A stretch of 6,475 nucleotides of DNA from Actinomycetes bacterium (GTDB lineage Bacteria > Actinomycetota > Actinomycetes > Propionibacteriales > Nocardioidaceae): contig JAKPAQ010000362.1 in assembly GCA_029779385.1 (NCBI GenBank), positions 1 through 6,475 of the forward strand, written 5' to 3'. Both the position numbers and the translations under genes were made by a program. Within the stretch, counting starts at the first letter, position 1. Every line of letters starts with the position of its first letter. The notes below the pieces were generated by a model. It did not search any database, was not told where the DNA came from, and saw only the letters and a list, made by a program, of their open reading frames with translations. Of this stretch, positions 5,310 to 6,475 are shown piece by piece.

Positions 5310-5870
5310 TCAGCAGCCGACGCTGCCCAGCACCCGCGTATGACCAACGAGTGGTTCACGGTGCTGCAGTTCTCTACGCAGCATGGCCCGGCCGCGATGA
5401 ATACGAGTTCTGACCGTCGAAATTTTCACGCCGAGCACGTCAGCGATTTCAGCTTGGCTCAACTGCTCGACGTCGCACAACACCACCGGCACCCTAAAGC
5501 GCACCGGCAGGGTCGCCAACGCGGCCTCAATATCGGGATCGAAACCAGCCCCGACCACGACGTCATGAGGCAGCGCGGCCGGATCAACGAGACGCTCTTC
5601 GTGCATTGGCGTTAACTCTTGGGAACGCTGACGACCCGACTTGCGGGCCCGATCGAGGAACATGTTGGTGGTGATCCGGTGTAGCCAGCCGTCAAAGTTT
5701 CCGGCTTCGTATTCGCCCATCGAGGCAAACACCCGCAAAAAAACATCATGCGTGAGGTCTTCAGCGTCCTGGCGGTTGCCGGTGAGCCGGTAGGCCAATC
5801 GACCAACTTGAATACTGTGTCGGGCATAGATTTGCGATTGATCTGCTGAAGCCAAGCCGGCGCCGGTCAT
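5310..5870 (-). CDS. sigE: ECF-family RNA polymerase sigma factor, SigE type
   Basis: A 186-residue sigma-70 group 4 protein. Region 2 covers about 12-75, with LAYRLTGNRQDAEDLTHDVF (25-44) and the SigE-like GWLHRITTNMFLD (61-73). A linker follows, then region 4 (about 112-168) with the helix-turn-helix LSQAEIADVLGVKISTVRTR (137-156) and IHRGRAMLRREL. It should direct RNA polymerase to envelope or oxidative stress promoters. In M. tuberculosis SigE is held by the anti-sigma factor RseA encoded just downstream; here nothing follows, because tatB converges from the other side 20 bp away. The ATG at 5870 is the only plausible start: an in-frame TAA lies a few codons upstream with no other start between. 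The ATG lacks a good Shine-Dalgarno and sits in an AT-rich stretch unlike the rest of the window. The divergent O-methyltransferase matches the Rv1220c-sigE arrangement. Family assignment is firm; the sigE name rests on motif and neighbourhood resemblance. Confidence 0.9.
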   Translation of the reverse strand: MTGAGLASADQSQIYARHSIQVGRLAYRLTGNRQDAEDLTHDVFLRVFASMGEYEAGNFDGWLHRITTNMFLDRARKSGRQRSQELTPMHEERLVDPAALPHDVVVGAGFDPDIEAALATLPVRFRVPVVLCDVEQLSQAEIADVLGVKISTVRTRIHRGRAMLRRELQHREPLVGHTRVLGSVGC

Positions 5871-5930
5871 GGTGTTAATTGTTGCTATTTATTCTGAGAG
5901 AACCACAAGAGTTCGCTGACTGTTGGCGAA

Positions 5931-5955
5931 GTGTCGCGCCTTAGGCCAGCGACAC
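5931..5955. repeat. strong inverted repeat in the sigE / O-methyltransferase intergenic region
   Basis: GTGTCGC (5931-5937) and GCGACAC (5949-5955) are perfect inverted copies. Inside, GCC (5938-5940) can pair with GGC (5944-5946) around a TTA loop, leaving a two-base bulge (CA). The total is up to 10 bp of stem. It lies 60 bp upstream of the sigE start and 73 bp upstream of the methyltransferase start, between the two divergent genes. It may be an operator, a structured leader of a long sigE transcript, or a terminator-like element; there is no T-run on either side. The function is inference. Confidence 0.55.
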
Positions 5956-5991
5956 CGGCACAAGGTCACCGTGGCGACCCAGTCACGTCGA

Positions 5992-5997
5992 TAGGCT
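5992..5997 (+). promoter_or_regulatory. candidate -10 box (TAGGCT) of the O-methyltransferase gene
   Basis: TAGGCT would start transcription near 6004, giving a leader of about 25 nt that contains AAGAGG at 6019-6024, a Shine-Dalgarno 4 nt before the ATG at 6029. The hexamer is identical to the one upstream of the acyl-CoA dehydrogenase gene. No clear -35 box is seen; an imperfect palindrome GGTCACCGTGGCGACC (5964-5979) occupies roughly that position. Confidence 0.45.
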
Positions 5998-6028
5998 GAC
6001 GTCAACCGTTCGATGAATAAGAGGCACC

Positions 6029-6475
6029 ATGACCACCGATGCGACTTTGGCTTACGCAGAGCAGTTCCAGCCTGAGGATCACCACCTGCAAACCGCCCGT
6101 CAGCACGCTGAGTCCGTTGGCGTGGTGCCGGTACTGCCTGGTGCTCGCGCTGCCTTGACGTTCTTGGCTTGCGCCGCTGGCGCGCACAACATTGCTGAAA
6201 TCGGCACCGGCACCGGCGTCTCGGGCTTGGCCTTGCTTCGCGGCATGGCCGACGGCGGCGTTTTGACTTCGGTAGACCTAGAGGCCGAGAACCAGCGGCT
6301 GGCTCGTGAAGTGTTCTTGGCCGCCGGCATAGGCCCTACTCGCTTTCGGCTCATTACCGGCTCGGCCTTGCAGGTTTTGCCGCGGCTCAATGATGGCGGC
6401 TACGACATGGTGTTCTGCGACGGCGACAAGGTTGAATACGCCGAATACTTCGAAGAGGCCCTGCGGCTGACTCGG
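6029..6475 (+). CDS. O-methyltransferase, SAM-dependent (Rv1220c type), C-terminus cut by window edge
   Basis: Open from the ATG at 6029 to the window edge, 149 codons without a stop. The translation matches the class I O-methyltransferase family (caffeoyl-CoA/catechol type): an N-terminal helical segment (YAEQFQPEDHHLQTARQHAE, 9-28), the SAM-binding motif AEIGTGTGVSGLALL (56-70), an acidic residue after strand 2 (VDLE, 82-85), GSALQVLPRL (111-120) and the motif FCDGDKVEY (129-137). In this family the last motif is usually V/F-x-D-A-D-K, whose first Asp helps bind a divalent metal; here Asp131, Asp133 and Lys134 are kept and Gly replaces Ala. The acceptor substrate is unknown. AAGAGG 4 nt before the ATG supports the start. 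Divergent placement next to sigE resembles Rv1220c in M. tuberculosis. About 65-75 residues are probably missing at the C-terminus. Confidence 0.88.
   Translation, partial: MTTDATLAYAEQFQPEDHHLQTARQHAESVGVVPVLPGARAALTFLACAAGAHNIAEIGTGTGVSGLALLRGMADGGVLTSVDLEAENQRLAREVFLAAGIGPTRFRLITGSALQVLPRLNDGGYDMVFCDGDKVEYAEYFEEALRLTR

Noticed and set aside
5299..5316. Short stem CTGCT/AGCAG between the convergent tatB and sigE ends, considered as a bidirectional terminator
   Set aside because: Only 5 bp with an 8-nt loop, partly inside the sigE coding end, and no T-run on either side; too weak to call.
6013..6075. 20-codon upstream ORF starting at ATG 6013, overlapping the methyltransferase start in another frame
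   Set aside because: It has no Shine-Dalgarno of its own and its overlap with a conserved coding start is easily explained by chance.
1..6475. Mobile elements, CRISPR arrays, tRNA or rRNA genes, phage or defence modules
   Set aside because: No transposase, integrase, direct-repeat array, RNA gene or defence-type domain is visible; all sizeable coding regions are accounted for by ordinary chromosomal families.

Overview
The window looks like chromosomal DNA from a moderately GC-rich actinomycete (Actinomycetia; roughly 60% GC by eye, no count run). Three things point there: the proteins resemble their actinobacterial family members (the Mrp tail, the SigE-type sigma factor, the Rv1220c-type methyltransferase), the gene set matches the sigE-tatB-mrp neighbourhood I remember from Mycobacterium tuberculosis (Rv1220c to Rv1234), and several genes have a TAnnnT hexamer 6-7 nt before the start codon, the layout of leaderless actinobacterial transcripts. 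I cannot name a genus. Nothing suggests a mobile element, CRISPR array, rRNA or tRNA.

Layout. Positions 1-1845 read on the minus strand: an acyl-CoA dehydrogenase (652-1845), a GC-rich hairpin terminator, a small two-helix membrane protein of the general-stress 17M type (97-570), a short inverted repeat, and the first 15 codons of a MaoC-type hydratase cut by the window edge (1-47). A 166-bp divergent intergenic region follows. Positions 2012-5289 read on the plus strand: a soluble protein with PRC-barrel-like, MgtE-N and CBS parts, an overlapping DUF1003 membrane protein, the Fe-S carrier ATPase Mrp, and TatB. An ECF sigma factor of the SigE type (5310-5870, minus) converges on tatB with a 20-bp gap. 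Divergent from it, across 158 bp holding a strong inverted repeat, an O-methyltransferase (6029 onward, plus) runs off the right edge.

How the genes may work together. The dehydrogenase and MaoC hydratase suggest acyl-CoA metabolism, with no substrate visible. The MgtE-N/CBS and DUF1003 genes overlap by 8 bp and are probably translationally coupled. Mrp and TatB are housekeeping functions (Fe-S delivery, Tat export). SigE would direct an envelope-stress regulon, but the anti-sigma gene (rseA) and htrA that follow sigE in mycobacteria are absent here and tatB faces the opposite way. Most genes belong to known families. I do not see a clearly new system; the best leads are the SigE locus without its anti-sigma gene, the inverted repeat between sigE and the methyltransferase, and the compact leaderless promoters, one of which contains the mrp stop codon.
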